64,000 nt of DNA from Flavobacteriia bacterium (GTDB lineage: Bacteria > Bacteroidota > Bacteroidia > Flavobacteriales_D > Crocinitomicaceae): NCBI GenBank assembly GCA_016183815.1, contig JACPDW010000021.1:1-64000 (forward strand). The letters are read 5' to 3'. The translations under genes were made by a program, and so were the position numbers. How positions within the stretch are numbered: position 1 is the stretch's first letter; every line of letters begins with the position of its first letter. Below the pieces are notes generated by a model, which saw only the letters and a list, made by a program, of their open reading frames with translations, did not search any database and had not been told where the DNA came from. Shown here piece after piece: positions 1 to 8,391 of this stretch.

Positions 1-3000
1 TTCTTGTATGCTTTCAGCTAAAATTGGTACAATCTTATCATAATCAACGTGCATGAAATCATTATTGTCTGTAAAGGTTAATCTACTGTCTATTTGATTT
101 ATTTCTTGTGCAATAAAACCAATATGTTCAGTTGAATCTAAAAGTAATTCAGGGTGATTCACCAAATCCCAAGAATAAGAAACACCTCTCATTTCTAATA
201 CTTTATTTAAAGAGTTAGAAATTTCCTCCACATTAATTTTCAAATTTTCATCAGACAAAGTTTGTCTATCCACTTTTTGATTTAATTCATTGATTGCTTG
301 GGTGTTGATTGAGATTAAGCCATTATAGTTGAGGGATTTGTAATATGTTACTGGGAAAAGACTATTTCCTAAAGAATCTCTTTCACCTAAATCATTGACA
401 TCTTTTACTAACTCAGGTAAAATTGATTCTACTTCTTGTGCAATAAAGCCATGCTGTATTTCAGTATCAAAACCAAAATTTGGAAAATCATTTGTTTTAT
501 ATTTGAAGGTGATAGGTTTAAGTTTTGAAATCATTTCCAAAGCATTTTTTTCTTCAACAATATCAGTTTTAAATAATATATCTGACCCTTGAGATATAGT
601 TCCAGTAACATGGACTCTTCCTTTAAAATACCCTGAATATGAATTAGGAAAAACTGCTGCAATACTATATACTCCATAATTCTGACCTGAACCTCCAAAT
701 GAAGAAAAATATCCACCAATAGAATAATTTGCAGAGTTTGGTAATGGATAGTTCATGTCTGTAGATGCTATTCCAGATACAGCAATATTATTTGTACCAT
801 TATAAGCTTTAAAAAAACCACCATAATTCATATTTCCATTAAAAGCTTCTCCATAATATCCATAATTATTTTGACCGTTGTATGCTAACAAATAACTACC
901 AAAAGTAGTTGTACCAAACCGAGCAATTCCATTTATTGCATAATTTTTATCTACAGCCCCTGATGCTGTAATATTAGCACCATAATTATTTTTTGCTATG
1001 TTCAACCCATTTACATTTGATTCTAATCCATAATTTTTAAAAGAACCAGAAACATCAATTCCAACACCTAAATGCCTTGATGTTGAATTATTTGTTTGAA
1101 TTGTGTTAACAACGGATTTTACACCAGTTAAAGTTTGAGTACCAGTATTTTGTGATGATAATAATTCAACATTTTCAAAATAACCTGCAATTGTATTTCC
1201 CGTTGAATATTGATGGTCTAATCTTGCTGATATTTTACCTTTTAACATTTCACTACAGTCATATCCAAATCCAATATAATTTGTAAATTGATCTTGATTT
1301 AATGGAGTATTAAAAAACAAATTTTTATTATTCATATATAATTTTGAATTATCAGTAAGTTGGGAAGCCGTATTGCTTGGATTACTACATAAAGCAAAAA
1401 TTAATGAAGTAGTTTCTGATGATGAAATCCAATCCCCTTCTCCATTAAGAAACACATTTGGATTATTAGGTAAAGCTAATTTTCTAAAAGCAATATCATC
1501 TTCGTTGTCATTACACTGTTTTTTCCCTAACATAATATATTCTGCGGTTTCATCATAGGGTACTTCTCTCAAACGTGCATTTCCTTCCACATCAAGTCGT
1601 TCTGATGGTGCTGAAAAACAGTTCATTGTGTGAGTTGTACTAAAATTTCCAATACCAAAATTGTTATTACTTTCTTGAAAACGACCTACTTCCATATCGC
1701 CACCATTAACGAAAACTAAATTAGCTGCTTGAAAACCAATTACATTTTGCTGAGGGTTAGCTACATAACTTGAAGGTGTAATACCTGTAAATAAAGATTG
1801 ATTACCATCATTGGTTAATGTACCATAATCCATAAAAGAGGCATCATATCCACTTTGTACATCTTTACCTAAGTGAACCAAAGCTCTTGGATTACTGATT
1901 GGTGGAGTTCCTTCATAAGGAATAGAAACCCGTGTTACATTATCTCCTGTATTATAAACGCCATTTGTAACATTAGGTGCCCCTGTTGAACTAATTCTCA
2001 TTCTTTCTCCTTGCTCTATATCTCCCGGTGTATTGTTCCAGTCTGTTTGTATTATAAACGGTGTTTGTTCTTGCCATCTTAGGAATCCGTGTAAACCATT
2101 TCCTACATATTGATCATTATCAATTCCTATTCGCAAACCATCATTAGTTGTTTCACCTCCACCTAAACCATTGTATCTGTATGTAATTTGAGAAAAACCA
2201 TAAGGTTCAAATTGAGCACCAAAACGATGTGGATAACTCATGTGTTGTAAGGATTGTGGTGTGATGTAATTTGCAGGACTTACAACATCTGTATTTCCAA
2301 AAACACTTCCCAAACCAAATCTCCCCTCTGGTGTGTATCTTGCAATGTGTAATCCATCCAAATCATCAGCACTTAGGGTAGTGCTCTCTATATTTGTAGT
2401 TCCTCCTTGAGTTGCTCCCATAAAACGAAAGCACATTTCATCAGTAATGTTTGAACTTGTATTATTATCACTCCACGAAACAACTGTTTCAGAAACATCA
2501 TATGAAGAACCCAATTGTCTTAAGCCAAAATAACTTAAATCATTGTTTCCTGTTAAAGTTATCCCTGTTTTCATCCAATTTCGGTAACCCAATTCTTGAA
2601 CAAAATCACCAGGGCCATTCAAATGTAACAAAGAAAATGCCCCTTTTGTTTCATAAATTAAACCAGAACCTGTTAATGAATTACCATCATTACCAATTAG
2701 AAGATGACCATTTCTTGTTTGGTTATAGCCATTCACATCATAGCTCACATCTCCATTAAGCTTCATCCTGCGTGTTCCAGCAGTAAAAGTGTAAATCGGT
2801 GAGTTCCACATCGTACCGAAGATGTTGTTGGTGCTAGCAGCACCTGTTGAATTATTTCCACCTCTATACCAAGCACGCTCTGCCTGATTAATTGTTGCAG
2901 GCAATGAAGGTGGCGTAATATTTCCATTAGGAGCTGTTCCTGTTGGAGGAGTTTGAGACGATGCAAACAAATTAATGCCTACAAATGCACTTAAAATAAG

Positions 3001-3009
3001 TTTTTTCAT
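1..3009 (-). CDS. Large secreted protein with S74 (endosialidase chaperone) domains, partial at left edge
   Basis: The frame is open from the ATG at 3009 to the window edge, 1003 codons with no stop, so the C-terminus is missing. It begins with a signal peptide (MKKLILSAFVGINLFASSQ). The long middle holds tail-fibre-like, Gly/Asn-rich sequence. Near residue 810 comes a stretch of the S74 intramolecular chaperone type (SDILFKTDIVEEKNAL), then GFIAQEVESILPELV near 855. A second GFIAQE motif lies near residue 965, followed by a VPILAESIQ stretch typical of the S74 end. S74 domains assist trimerisation of fibrous proteins and may cut themselves off. The gene starts 2 bases after the stop of the CHU_C gene upstream, so the two are probably co-transcribed. 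I infer a cell-surface fibre; the exact role is unknown. Confidence 0.85.
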   Translation of the reverse strand, partial: MKKLILSAFVGINLFASSQTPPTGTAPNGNITPPSLPATINQAERAWYRGGNNSTGAASTNNIFGTMWNSPIYTFTAGTRRMKLNGDVSYDVNGYNQTRNGHLLIGNDGNSLTGSGLIYETKGAFSLLHLNGPGDFVQELGYRNWMKTGITLTGNNDLSYFGLRQLGSSYDVSETVVSWSDNNTSSNITDEMCFRFMGATQGGTTNIESTTLSADDLDGLHIARYTPEGRFGLGSVFGNTDVVSPANYITPQSLQHMSYPHRFGAQFEPYGFSQITYRYNGLGGGETTNDGLRIGIDNDQYVGNGLHGFLRWQEQTPFIIQTDWNNTPGDIEQGERMRISSTGAPNVTNGVYNTGDNVTRVSIPYEGTPPISNPRALVHLGKDVQSGYDASFMDYGTLTNDGNQSLFTGITPSSYVANPQQNVIGFQAANLVFVNGGDMEVGRFQESNNNFGIGNFSTTHTMNCFSAPSERLDVEGNARLREVPYDETAEYIMLGKKQCNDNEDDIAFRKLALPNNPNVFLNGEGDWISSSETTSLIFALCSNPSNTASQLTDNSKLYMNNKNLFFNTPLNQDQFTNYIGFGYDCSEMLKGKISARLDHQYSTGNTIAGYFENVELLSSQNTGTQTLTGVKSVVNTIQTNNSTSRHLGVGIDVSGSFKNYGLESNVNGLNIAKNNYGANITASGAVDKNYAINGIARFGTTTFGSYLLAYNGQNNYGYYGEAFNGNMNYGGFFKAYNGTNNIAVSGIASTDMNYPLPNSANYSIGGYFSSFGGSGQNYGVYSIAAVFPNSYSGYFKGRVHVTGTISQGSDILFKTDIVEEKNALEMISKLKPITFKYKTNDFPNFGFDTEIQHGFIAQEVESILPELVKDVNDLGERDSLGNSLFPVTYYKSLNYNGLISINTQAINELNQKVDRQTLSDENLKINVEEISNSLNKVLEMRGVSYSWDLVNHPELLLDSTEHIGFIAQEINQIDSRLTFTDNNDFMHVDYDKIVPILAESIQE

Positions 3010-3011
3010 AA

Positions 3012-3983
3012 CTACTTAATTATAGTTAGAAAACCTTGTTGTTTGGATGCCAATTCATCCGCTTCTAAAAAATAATAATATACTCCTTCAGTTAGTTCTT
3101 TAAAATCATAACTTGGATTGTCTTTATTTAGTTCTATAATCATATTACCCCAACGGTTAAAAAAAGTGATTTTCCAATTGTTTAAGTTAATAATTTCATA
3201 ATTGAATTCATCATTTAAGCCGTCGCCATTTGGGGTGATGATGTTTGGTAAACTGAAAAATGACTCTGTTTCTACAATGGAGAAATCATCTAAAAAAATA
3301 TAATCCCTAGGGAAAATTTGACCTATCCAACCAGTAGTGTCGCATGAATAATCACTTTTTAAAAGTGTACTATCAACAAAACAGCCAATTACTGCATAAT
3401 GTTCATTTCCTTTGGCAATATAGTTCAACGAAATCTTTTGCCAACCTATAGTATCTGTAATAAATACATCATTCGAAACATCAGCAGTTAAATTTGTTAA
3501 ATCTAGAGCCAGTTTATTTACGTACTTGGAGCCAAAGAATTTAATACCAATTTCACTTATATTACAACTACCTGCTATTGAAGAAACATAAAATACTATC
3601 TCATAACTTTTATTTTTTGTCAAAGGTTTTGATAACTGATTTTGAATATATTCTCTATAGTTGTATAATCCACCAGCATCTCCAATTAGAATTCCAGCAA
3701 AATTTTCCCCAGTTCTTGAATGTTGATAACCAGCAGGGGTATTTGGAGGGTTAAAACCAGGAGGTATTCCATTTTCACACCACAAATCGCTACTACTATA
3801 AATAGGATTAGACCAACCATCACAACCACTCCATTCAAATACATCAAAACCTAATGGGGCAACATTACCATAACACGAATCAATTTCTTCAAAACTCGGG
3901 TTTGTTATTAAATTTTCTTGTCCTTTTATTTCATGAAAAAGAAACAAAAACAGAAGAAGTATTATTTTATTTTTTGTAAACAA
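3012..3983 (-). CDS. T9SS cargo protein with CHU_C (type B) C-terminal domain
   Basis: 323 residues. A hydrophobic signal peptide ending near HEIKGQ is followed by an NPSFE opening typical of galactose-binding-like or carbohydrate-binding folds in Bacteroidota. The middle is Cys-containing beta-rich sequence (residues about 25-240). The last 85 residues are a CHU_C / gliding-motility-associated C-terminal domain: PNIITPNGDGLNDEF, then FFNRWGNMI, then GVYYYFLEA. Such tails direct export through the type IX system. The only plausible start is a TTG at 3983, because a stop lies three codons upstream and no Met occurs early. The gene is followed after 2 bases by the large S74 gene, suggesting a two-gene surface cassette. 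The ligand is unknown. Confidence 0.85.
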   Translation of the reverse strand: MFTKNKIILLLFLFLFHEIKGQENLITNPSFEEIDSCYGNVAPLGFDVFEWSGCDGWSNPIYSSSDLWCENGIPPGFNPPNTPAGYQHSRTGENFAGILIGDAGGLYNYREYIQNQLSKPLTKNKSYEIVFYVSSIAGSCNISEIGIKFFGSKYVNKLALDLTNLTADVSNDVFITDTIGWQKISLNYIAKGNEHYAVIGCFVDSTLLKSDYSCDTTGWIGQIFPRDYIFLDDFSIVETESFFSLPNIITPNGDGLNDEFNYEIINLNNWKITFFNRWGNMIIELNKDNPSYDFKELTEGVYYYFLEADELASKQQGFLTIIK

Positions 3984-4022
3984 GATTTTCTACTTTGTTT
4001 TTAATTTAATTTTTCACCTACC

Positions 4023-4073
4023 AAGCCAGTGAGGGGCTTTTCCTAAAAACTACGCCTTTTGGAAAATTGGCTT
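4023..4073. other. Nested inverted repeat in intergenic gap
   Basis: AAGCCA (4023-4028) pairs with TGGCTT (4068-4073), and inside it TTTTCC (4038-4043) pairs with GGAAAA (4061-4066). The left arm carries a 9-base bulge. It sits upstream of the minus-strand CHU_C gene and could fold in RNA or DNA. No function can be assigned. The rest of 3984-4238 is plain AT-rich sequence. Confidence 0.35.
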
Positions 4074-4190
4074 ACAAAATCGTTCATATCTAAAAAAAAC
4101 GAAAATGTAGGGTTAAAATTGGTTATTTTTTCATAAATAATAAAGTATTAAAATGTTAATTTATATCAAAAGTAAAGAAAATTTTTAAAA

Positions 4191-4204
4191 CGGCAAATAT
4201 GCCG
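4191..4204. promoter_or_regulatory. Short GC palindrome, candidate operator of the XRE gene
   Basis: CGGCA-AATA-TGCCG is a perfect 5-base inverted repeat in otherwise AT-rich sequence, 35 bases before the GTG of a small helix-turn-helix gene. Position and symmetry suit autoregulation; this is inference only. Confidence 0.3.
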
Positions 4205-4238
4205 ATGTATTTTTTAAGTATTACTTCACTTTTACAAT

Positions 4239-4466
4239 GTGGAATCTTATGAATTTTTAATAAAATTTTCAGAATATGTTAATTCAGAATATGTTAAGTT
4301 TTATAAAAGTAAATATGATTTTGCTATAGCATGTAATGTTGATGAAAAAACAATCAGAAGAGTTTTAAAAGCAGAGCAAAATATATCTTTTAAAATCCTT
4401 ATCAATATATGTTCTGCTTTAAATACAAAACCATCTATCGTTTTCGGAATAGTTGAGAATTTATAA
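4239..4466 (+). CDS. Small XRE-type helix-turn-helix regulator
   Basis: 75 residues starting with GTG. Residues about 24-70 read as a Cro/C1-type helix-turn-helix: FAIACNVDEKTIRRVLKAEQ, then ISFKILINICSALNTKPSIV. The pattern of 'skip first turn, bind, then a hydrophobic helix ending in LNTKPS' is usual for DNA-binding XRE domains. There is no extra domain, so it is a minimal regulator. It stands alone between a cargo cassette and an outer-membrane protein gene, and a GC palindrome lies just upstream. The target is unknown; it could be an antitoxin-like or prophage-type relic. Confidence 0.65.
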   Translation: MESYEFLIKFSEYVNSEYVKFYKSKYDFAIACNVDEKTIRRVLKAEQNISFKILINICSALNTKPSIVFGIVENL

Positions 4467-4477
4467 TTTTTAACATT

Positions 4478-4498
4478 TTAACCTGAGTTCGATTGTAA
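4478..4498 (+). repeat. Dispersed repeat, copy 1 (TAACCTGAGTTCGAT core)
   Basis: The 15-base core TAACCTGAGTTCGAT recurs exactly at 36794-36808 (same strand) and at 54036-54050 (reverse strand). Copies 1 and 2 also share a loosely similar end about 100-190 bases further on (CGG-GTTAACTCTCATTTA here). No open frame lies between 4467 and 4756, so the repeat fills most of this gap. Confidence 0.55.
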
Positions 4499-4744
4499 TA
4501 ATTAAATTACTTACGGTGCTTCTTCGCTGTCAGGTTAATATGAAGTTTTGAATCACTTTCTTTTATAATCCAATTTAACCCAAAATCAGCATTAGAAATA
4601 CTGATTCGATTAACAAAATCTAAATCAATTAGTTACAAAATTGATAGATTTTTTAAAACGGGGTTAACTCTCATTTAATATAGTTCGTTTTCTAAAAAAC
4701 TCCTAATGATTAATACGGGTTTAATAAAAGTACAGTTTATTTTC

Positions 4745-4752
4745 TAACTTTG
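4745..4752 (+). promoter_or_regulatory. Bacteroidota -7 box TAACTTTG
   Basis: TAACTTTG matches TAnnTTTG exactly. The ATG of the next gene begins only 4 bases after the box, so transcription would start at or next to the start codon and the mRNA would be leaderless or nearly so. Confidence 0.5.
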
Positions 4753-4756
4753 TTTC

Positions 4757-5518
4757 ATGAAAATCAAATTTTCTCTTTTATTTTTAATTCTATTTTTTAT
4801 CTCAAGCTTTCAAGCTCAAAGAAATTTACGAGATAGTATAATAGGAACTCCATGGGTGGCAATACATTATGGTGGCAATTGGTCAAAAAAAGATTTGGCT
4901 AATCGTTTTGGATATTGGAATCATTTAGGAATGCTTGTTGGTTACAAAACCTCAAGAAATTGGTATCTCGGTTTTGATTGGAATTTTTTATATTCAAATC
5001 AAGTCAAAGCACAGGGTTTATTTGACGATTTAATTGATGAAAAAGGAAATATTACGGATGTGAATGGAGATATTGCTACCGTATTGGTTTTTGGTCGAGG
5101 AGCAAATGTAAATGTGTCTATCGGGAAAGTAATTCCAAAATTAAGTCCTAACAAAAATTCAGGATTTTTCTTTCATATAGGTGGAGGTTACGCGATGAAT
5201 AAATTTAGAATTGAAACAAGAGACCATGTGGTTCCTTTATTAGAAAAAGAGTACCGTAAAGGTTACGATCGTTATGTACATGGTTTCAATATTCATGAAT
5301 TTATTGGTTATTCGTTTTTTCATAGTAAAGGAGTTGTTAACTTTTATGGTGGATTTTATGCCCAACAAGCGTTTACAAAATATCAAAGAAAAATCAATTT
5401 TGATGAACCAGATATTCCTGTACCCTCTAATACATTGTATGATTTTCAAATTGGGTTTAAGTTAGGTTGGTTTATCCCTATTTATAGAAGAAATACCAAA
5501 GATTATTATTACAATTAA
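4757..5518 (+). CDS. Outer-membrane beta-barrel-like protein, coupled to kdtA
   Basis: 253 residues. The first 20 residues form a signal peptide (ending SSFQAQ). The rest is rich in alternating aromatic and glycine residues (GYKTSRNWYLGFDWNFLYS; FFFHIGGGYAMNKF; FQIGFKLGWFIPIYRR near the end), as in small outer-membrane barrels of Bacteroidota. It starts with ATG just after a TAACTTTG promoter box. Its stop overlaps the kdtA start as TAATG, so the two are translationally coupled; a role in the outer membrane or lipopolysaccharide assembly is a guess from this coupling. I do not recognise a named family. Confidence 0.75.
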   Translation: MKIKFSLLFLILFFISSFQAQRNLRDSIIGTPWVAIHYGGNWSKKDLANRFGYWNHLGMLVGYKTSRNWYLGFDWNFLYSNQVKAQGLFDDLIDEKGNITDVNGDIATVLVFGRGANVNVSIGKVIPKLSPNKNSGFFFHIGGGYAMNKFRIETRDHVVPLLEKEYRKGYDRYVHGFNIHEFIGYSFFHSKGVVNFYGGFYAQQAFTKYQRKINFDEPDIPVPSNTLYDFQIGFKLGWFIPIYRRNTKDYYYN

Positions 5519-6735
5519 TGAAAATTCTATATTTTTTAGGTATTGAGCTTTATTATATTGCAATTTTTTTGGCTCAATTTTTTAATTCAAAAGCTAAAAA
5601 ATGGATAATTGGAAGGAAATTACTATGGAATCAAATACCAACAATAAATTTTGATGAAAAAGAGGTGCTTTGGTTTCATTGTGCTTCTTTGGGTGAGTTT
5701 GATCAAGCTATTCCACTTATTCAAAAGATTAAAGAGTATAAACCTGAGAGTTTTCTTTTGTTGACTTTTTTCAGTCCTTCGGGTTTTGAACATTATACAA
5801 AAAGAAAAATTTCTGTTGATTTGGCTTTGTATTTACCTTTAGACACACCCAAAAATGCAAAAAAATGGTGTGCTATTTTTAAACCCTCCATGACTTTTTT
5901 TGTTAAATATGAATTTTGGTTTTTTCAAATTCAAGAAGCAAAAAAATACGGTAAAGTCTATTCCATTTGTTCACTTTTTAGAGAAAATCAAATCTATTTT
6001 AAATGGTATGGAAAATATTTGCAAAAACAATTGCATTTGATTCATCATTTTTTTGTTCAAAATGAATTTTCAAAACGGTTACTGAACAAAGTTGGCATTC
6101 ATCAAGTAAGTGTGGTGGGCGACATGCGTTACGACAGGGTTTTGGAATTTAAAAATAAAGCTCCAAAAAATGTTGTTTGTGAAGAGTTTATCAAAGGAGA
6201 AAAAGCATGGATAATCGGAAGTTCATGGGCAAAAGATGAAATTTTTTTAGAAGAATCAATAAAAAAAATAGGACTTGAAAAAAAAATAATTATTGCAGCA
6301 CATGACATTAGCGAAAAACATCTACTCTCCATCGAACAAAGATTTGAAAACACCTGTATTCGATATTCAAATTGGAACAATAATTCTTCAGCTTCAATAC
6401 TTTTAATTGATTGTATAGGAATACTTAATTCATTGTATCAGTATGCTGATGTGGCTTATGTTGGTGGTGGTTTTACAGGTAAATTACATAACATTTTAGA
6501 GCCAGCTGTTTATGGAATGGGAATTCTAATTGGTCCAAAATTTTCTCGTTTTCCTGAAGCAGAAGAATTAAAACAAATTGGAGTGGTTTTTCCTTTAAAT
6601 AATAAGGTGGAAATAGAAGAAAAATTCAATTTCATTTTACAAAACAAGCAAAAAATAGCTGAAAAAGTAGCTTTGTTTTTGGAAAGTCAAAAAGGTGCTG
6701 CAAAAAAAATTATTCAAGAGATTGGTATTGGTTAG
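5518..6735 (+). CDS. kdtA: 3-deoxy-D-manno-octulosonic acid (Kdo) transferase
   Basis: 405 residues, a normal length for KdtA/WaaA. The enzyme moves Kdo from CMP-Kdo to lipid A precursor at the inner membrane. An N-terminal membrane helix (residues about 1-22) is followed by WFHCASLGEFDQAIPLI, the acceptor-binding motif with the conserved catalytic Glu. Later come VGDMRYDRV, IGSSWAKDE and the GT-B donor-site segment YVGGGFTGKLHNILEPAVYG with its conserved Glu. The start ATG overlaps the preceding stop (TAATG). About 510 bases without a gene follow. Confidence 0.95.
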   Translation: MKILYFLGIELYYIAIFLAQFFNSKAKKWIIGRKLLWNQIPTINFDEKEVLWFHCASLGEFDQAIPLIQKIKEYKPESFLLLTFFSPSGFEHYTKRKISVDLALYLPLDTPKNAKKWCAIFKPSMTFFVKYEFWFFQIQEAKKYGKVYSICSLFRENQIYFKWYGKYLQKQLHLIHHFFVQNEFSKRLLNKVGIHQVSVVGDMRYDRVLEFKNKAPKNVVCEEFIKGEKAWIIGSSWAKDEIFLEESIKKIGLEKKIIIAAHDISEKHLLSIEQRFENTCIRYSNWNNNSSASILLIDCIGILNSLYQYADVAYVGGGFTGKLHNILEPAVYGMGILIGPKFSRFPEAEELKQIGVVFPLNNKVEIEEKFNFILQNKQKIAEKVALFLESQKGAAKKIIQEIGIG

Positions 6736-6796
6736 GTTTGAATAGACTTTAATTGCTAATTCATTCACAGTGCATATAATATAAGTTAGAGTTAGG

Positions 6797-6985
6797 TTTC
6801 CCGCTGATTTACACAGAAAAAAATGCTTATTTAATAAATTATTGCCACGAATTTCACGAATTTACAGATTCGATAGTATTTATAAGGTAAAAATCCCTTT
6901 TGATTTATATTGAATATAATATTAGGTAATATTTTATCAGTTAGTATTTGCGTAAATAATTTACGAATATCTGAGGGAAAACCCT
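6797..6985 (+). repeat. Dispersed intergenic repeat with CCACGAATTTCACG core, copy 1
   Basis: The gene-free stretch 6736-7246 holds this element. CCACGAATTTCACG (6845-6858) recurs exactly at 20160-20173. Downstream parts of both copies also match loosely: TAAGGTAAA, then a GCGTAAA..ACGAATATCTGAGGGAAA-type end (about 6946-6975 here). An inverted piece TTTCCCGCTGATTTACACAG lies in front at 6797-6816. I see no open frame and no RNA gene. The remaining bases up to 7246 are AT-rich and contain a weak promoter-like GAACTTTG at 7221. Confidence 0.5.
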
Positions 6986-7246
6986 TTAAGTAGTCTCAAC
7001 ACACTTTTTTCACGTATTATTAAAATTACCCTACAGATTTAAGGAATTTTTTTTAAAAATAATCTATCAATAAATTTAGTGCCAAAAAAATGAACAATAG
7101 AAAGAAGGAAAATTTTAAAAAGCACATTTTTTGAAATTTTTTTGCTTTGGAAAAGAAAATAAAAAAAATTGAGAAATAAAATACCCTTTTTAAGGTATTG
7201 TTTAAAATGATTCTAAATAAGAACTTTGTGGTCACAAATAAAAGCA

Positions 7247-8020
7247 ATGGAAATTTTAGATTACAACAAAGCTCCAGGACATTGGGTTCTTGCCAAATTA
7301 GGGAAAAAAGTTCTAAGACCGGGAGGGAAAGAACTGACATTAAAATTAATTAATGGTTTAAATATTAATGAAAACGATACAATTGTTGAATTTGCACCAG
7401 GATTAGGACATACAGCATTAAAAACAATCCAAAAAAAACCAAAAAAATATATTGGAATTGATGCTGACCCTCAAGTAGTTTCATTATTAAGTAGAAAATT
7501 TAAAAATCCCAATTGTTTTATAATAAATGCAATGGCTTCTTCAACTGGTTTAGAAGAAGAAAGTGTTACTAAAATTTATGGTGAGGCGATGTTGACAATG
7601 CATGCAGACCATAGAAAAAGTGAAATTATTAAAGAAGCTTCACGTGTTCTTCAGAAAGGAGGGTTATACGCCATACATGAAATTGGCTTAATACCAGAAA
7701 ATATTTCAGTACGGATTAAAGACGAAATAACCAAAGATTTAGCTAAAGCAATTCGTGTCAATGCTCGACCTCTAACACAAAGCGAATGGATAGATTTACT
7801 TAACAAAGAAGGATTTAAAGTGAAACTTATTAAAACCAACTCAATGTATTTATTAGAACCTAAAAGAATGTTAGATGATGAAGGTCTTTTTAGAACTTTA
7901 ATGATTGCTTGGAATATTCTTATAAATAAATCAGCTAGAAAAAGAGTTTTTGAAATGTTTCAAGTTTTTAAGAAGTACGAAAAACAGATGAATTCTATAA
8001 TGATTATTGCTGAAAAGTAA
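7247..8020 (+). CDS. Class I SAM-dependent methyltransferase
   Basis: 257 residues from the ATG at 7247; a longer reading from a TTG at 7226 would overlap a promoter-like GAACTTTG and is not used. The SAM-binding motif I is VEFAPGLGHTAL (residues about 46-57), motif II is YIGIDADPQVV, and YGEAMLTMHADHR plus VLQKGGLYAIHEIG match the post-I and motif III strands of the Rossmann-fold methyltransferases. The first 30 residues contain GHWVLAKLGKKVLRPGGKE. The substrate cannot be told from sequence; it may be a small molecule or lipid. No partner gene adjoins it. Confidence 0.8.
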   Translation: MEILDYNKAPGHWVLAKLGKKVLRPGGKELTLKLINGLNINENDTIVEFAPGLGHTALKTIQKKPKKYIGIDADPQVVSLLSRKFKNPNCFIINAMASSTGLEEESVTKIYGEAMLTMHADHRKSEIIKEASRVLQKGGLYAIHEIGLIPENISVRIKDEITKDLAKAIRVNARPLTQSEWIDLLNKEGFKVKLIKTNSMYLLEPKRMLDDEGLFRTLMIAWNILINKSARKRVFEMFQVFKKYEKQMNSIMIIAEK

Positions 8021-8026
8021 AGTAAA

Positions 8027-8039
8027 TGATTAATAATCA
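8027..8039. promoter_or_regulatory. Perfect palindrome upstream of feoA
   Basis: TGATTA-A-TAATCA is a perfect 6-1-6 palindrome, 62 bases before the feoA promoter box. It resembles, but does not match, 7-1-7 Fur sites. It could equally be a weak terminator of the methyltransferase gene. Confidence 0.25.
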
Positions 8040-8100
8040 ACAATACATTATCTTCACGATTTAATTTGAAACCCAAGTCTTTTATTTCATATAAAAATGT

Positions 8101-8108
8101 TACTTTTG
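8101..8108 (+). promoter_or_regulatory. -7 box TACTTTTG of feoAB
   Basis: TACTTTTG matches TAnnTTTG and lies 28 bases before the feoA start, leaving room for a leader of about 22 bases. No clear -33 element is visible. Confidence 0.45.
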
Positions 8109-8136
8109 TCTAATTTTTATTTAATTTAAATAGCAA

Positions 8137-8391
8137 TTGAAGAAATTATCTCAATGTAAAATTGGGGAGAAAGTGCAAGTAATAGGATTATCTCTCTCTG
8201 AAATACAATCTCAATTGGTTGAATTGGGTTTGTATGAAGGAAAAGAAATAAGTATTTTATACAAAGCTCCTTTTGGTGATCCAATTGCTGTATCTGTCGG
8301 TGAATATGTTTTATCCATGCGTGTATTTGAAGCCGATCAAATTTGGGTCGAAAATGTCAATATCAATGAAGAAGATAGCGTTATTGGGTAA
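8137..8391 (+). CDS. feoA: Ferrous iron transport protein A
   Basis: 84 residues starting with TTG. It is an SH3-like FeoA: QCKIGEKVQVIGL (first strands), LVELGLYEGKEISILYKAPF, DPIAVSVGEYVLSMRVFEAD. FeoA helps FeoB-driven Fe(II) uptake at the inner membrane. The gene overlaps feoB by 26 bases, and a promoter box lies 28 bases upstream. TTG is the only start that leaves the domain whole. Confidence 0.93.
   Translation: MKKLSQCKIGEKVQVIGLSLSEIQSQLVELGLYEGKEISILYKAPFGDPIAVSVGEYVLSMRVFEADQIWVENVNINEEDSVIG

Noticed and set aside
2451-2759. 102-residue open frame on the plus strand with His-rich end
   Set aside because: It lies antisense within the long open S74 frame, which has signal peptide and domain support.
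8273-8365. Longer FeoB start at 8273
   Set aside because: The extra 31 residues overlap the FeoA frame and precede the invariant G1 region without homology sense; the ATG at 8366 fits FeoB.
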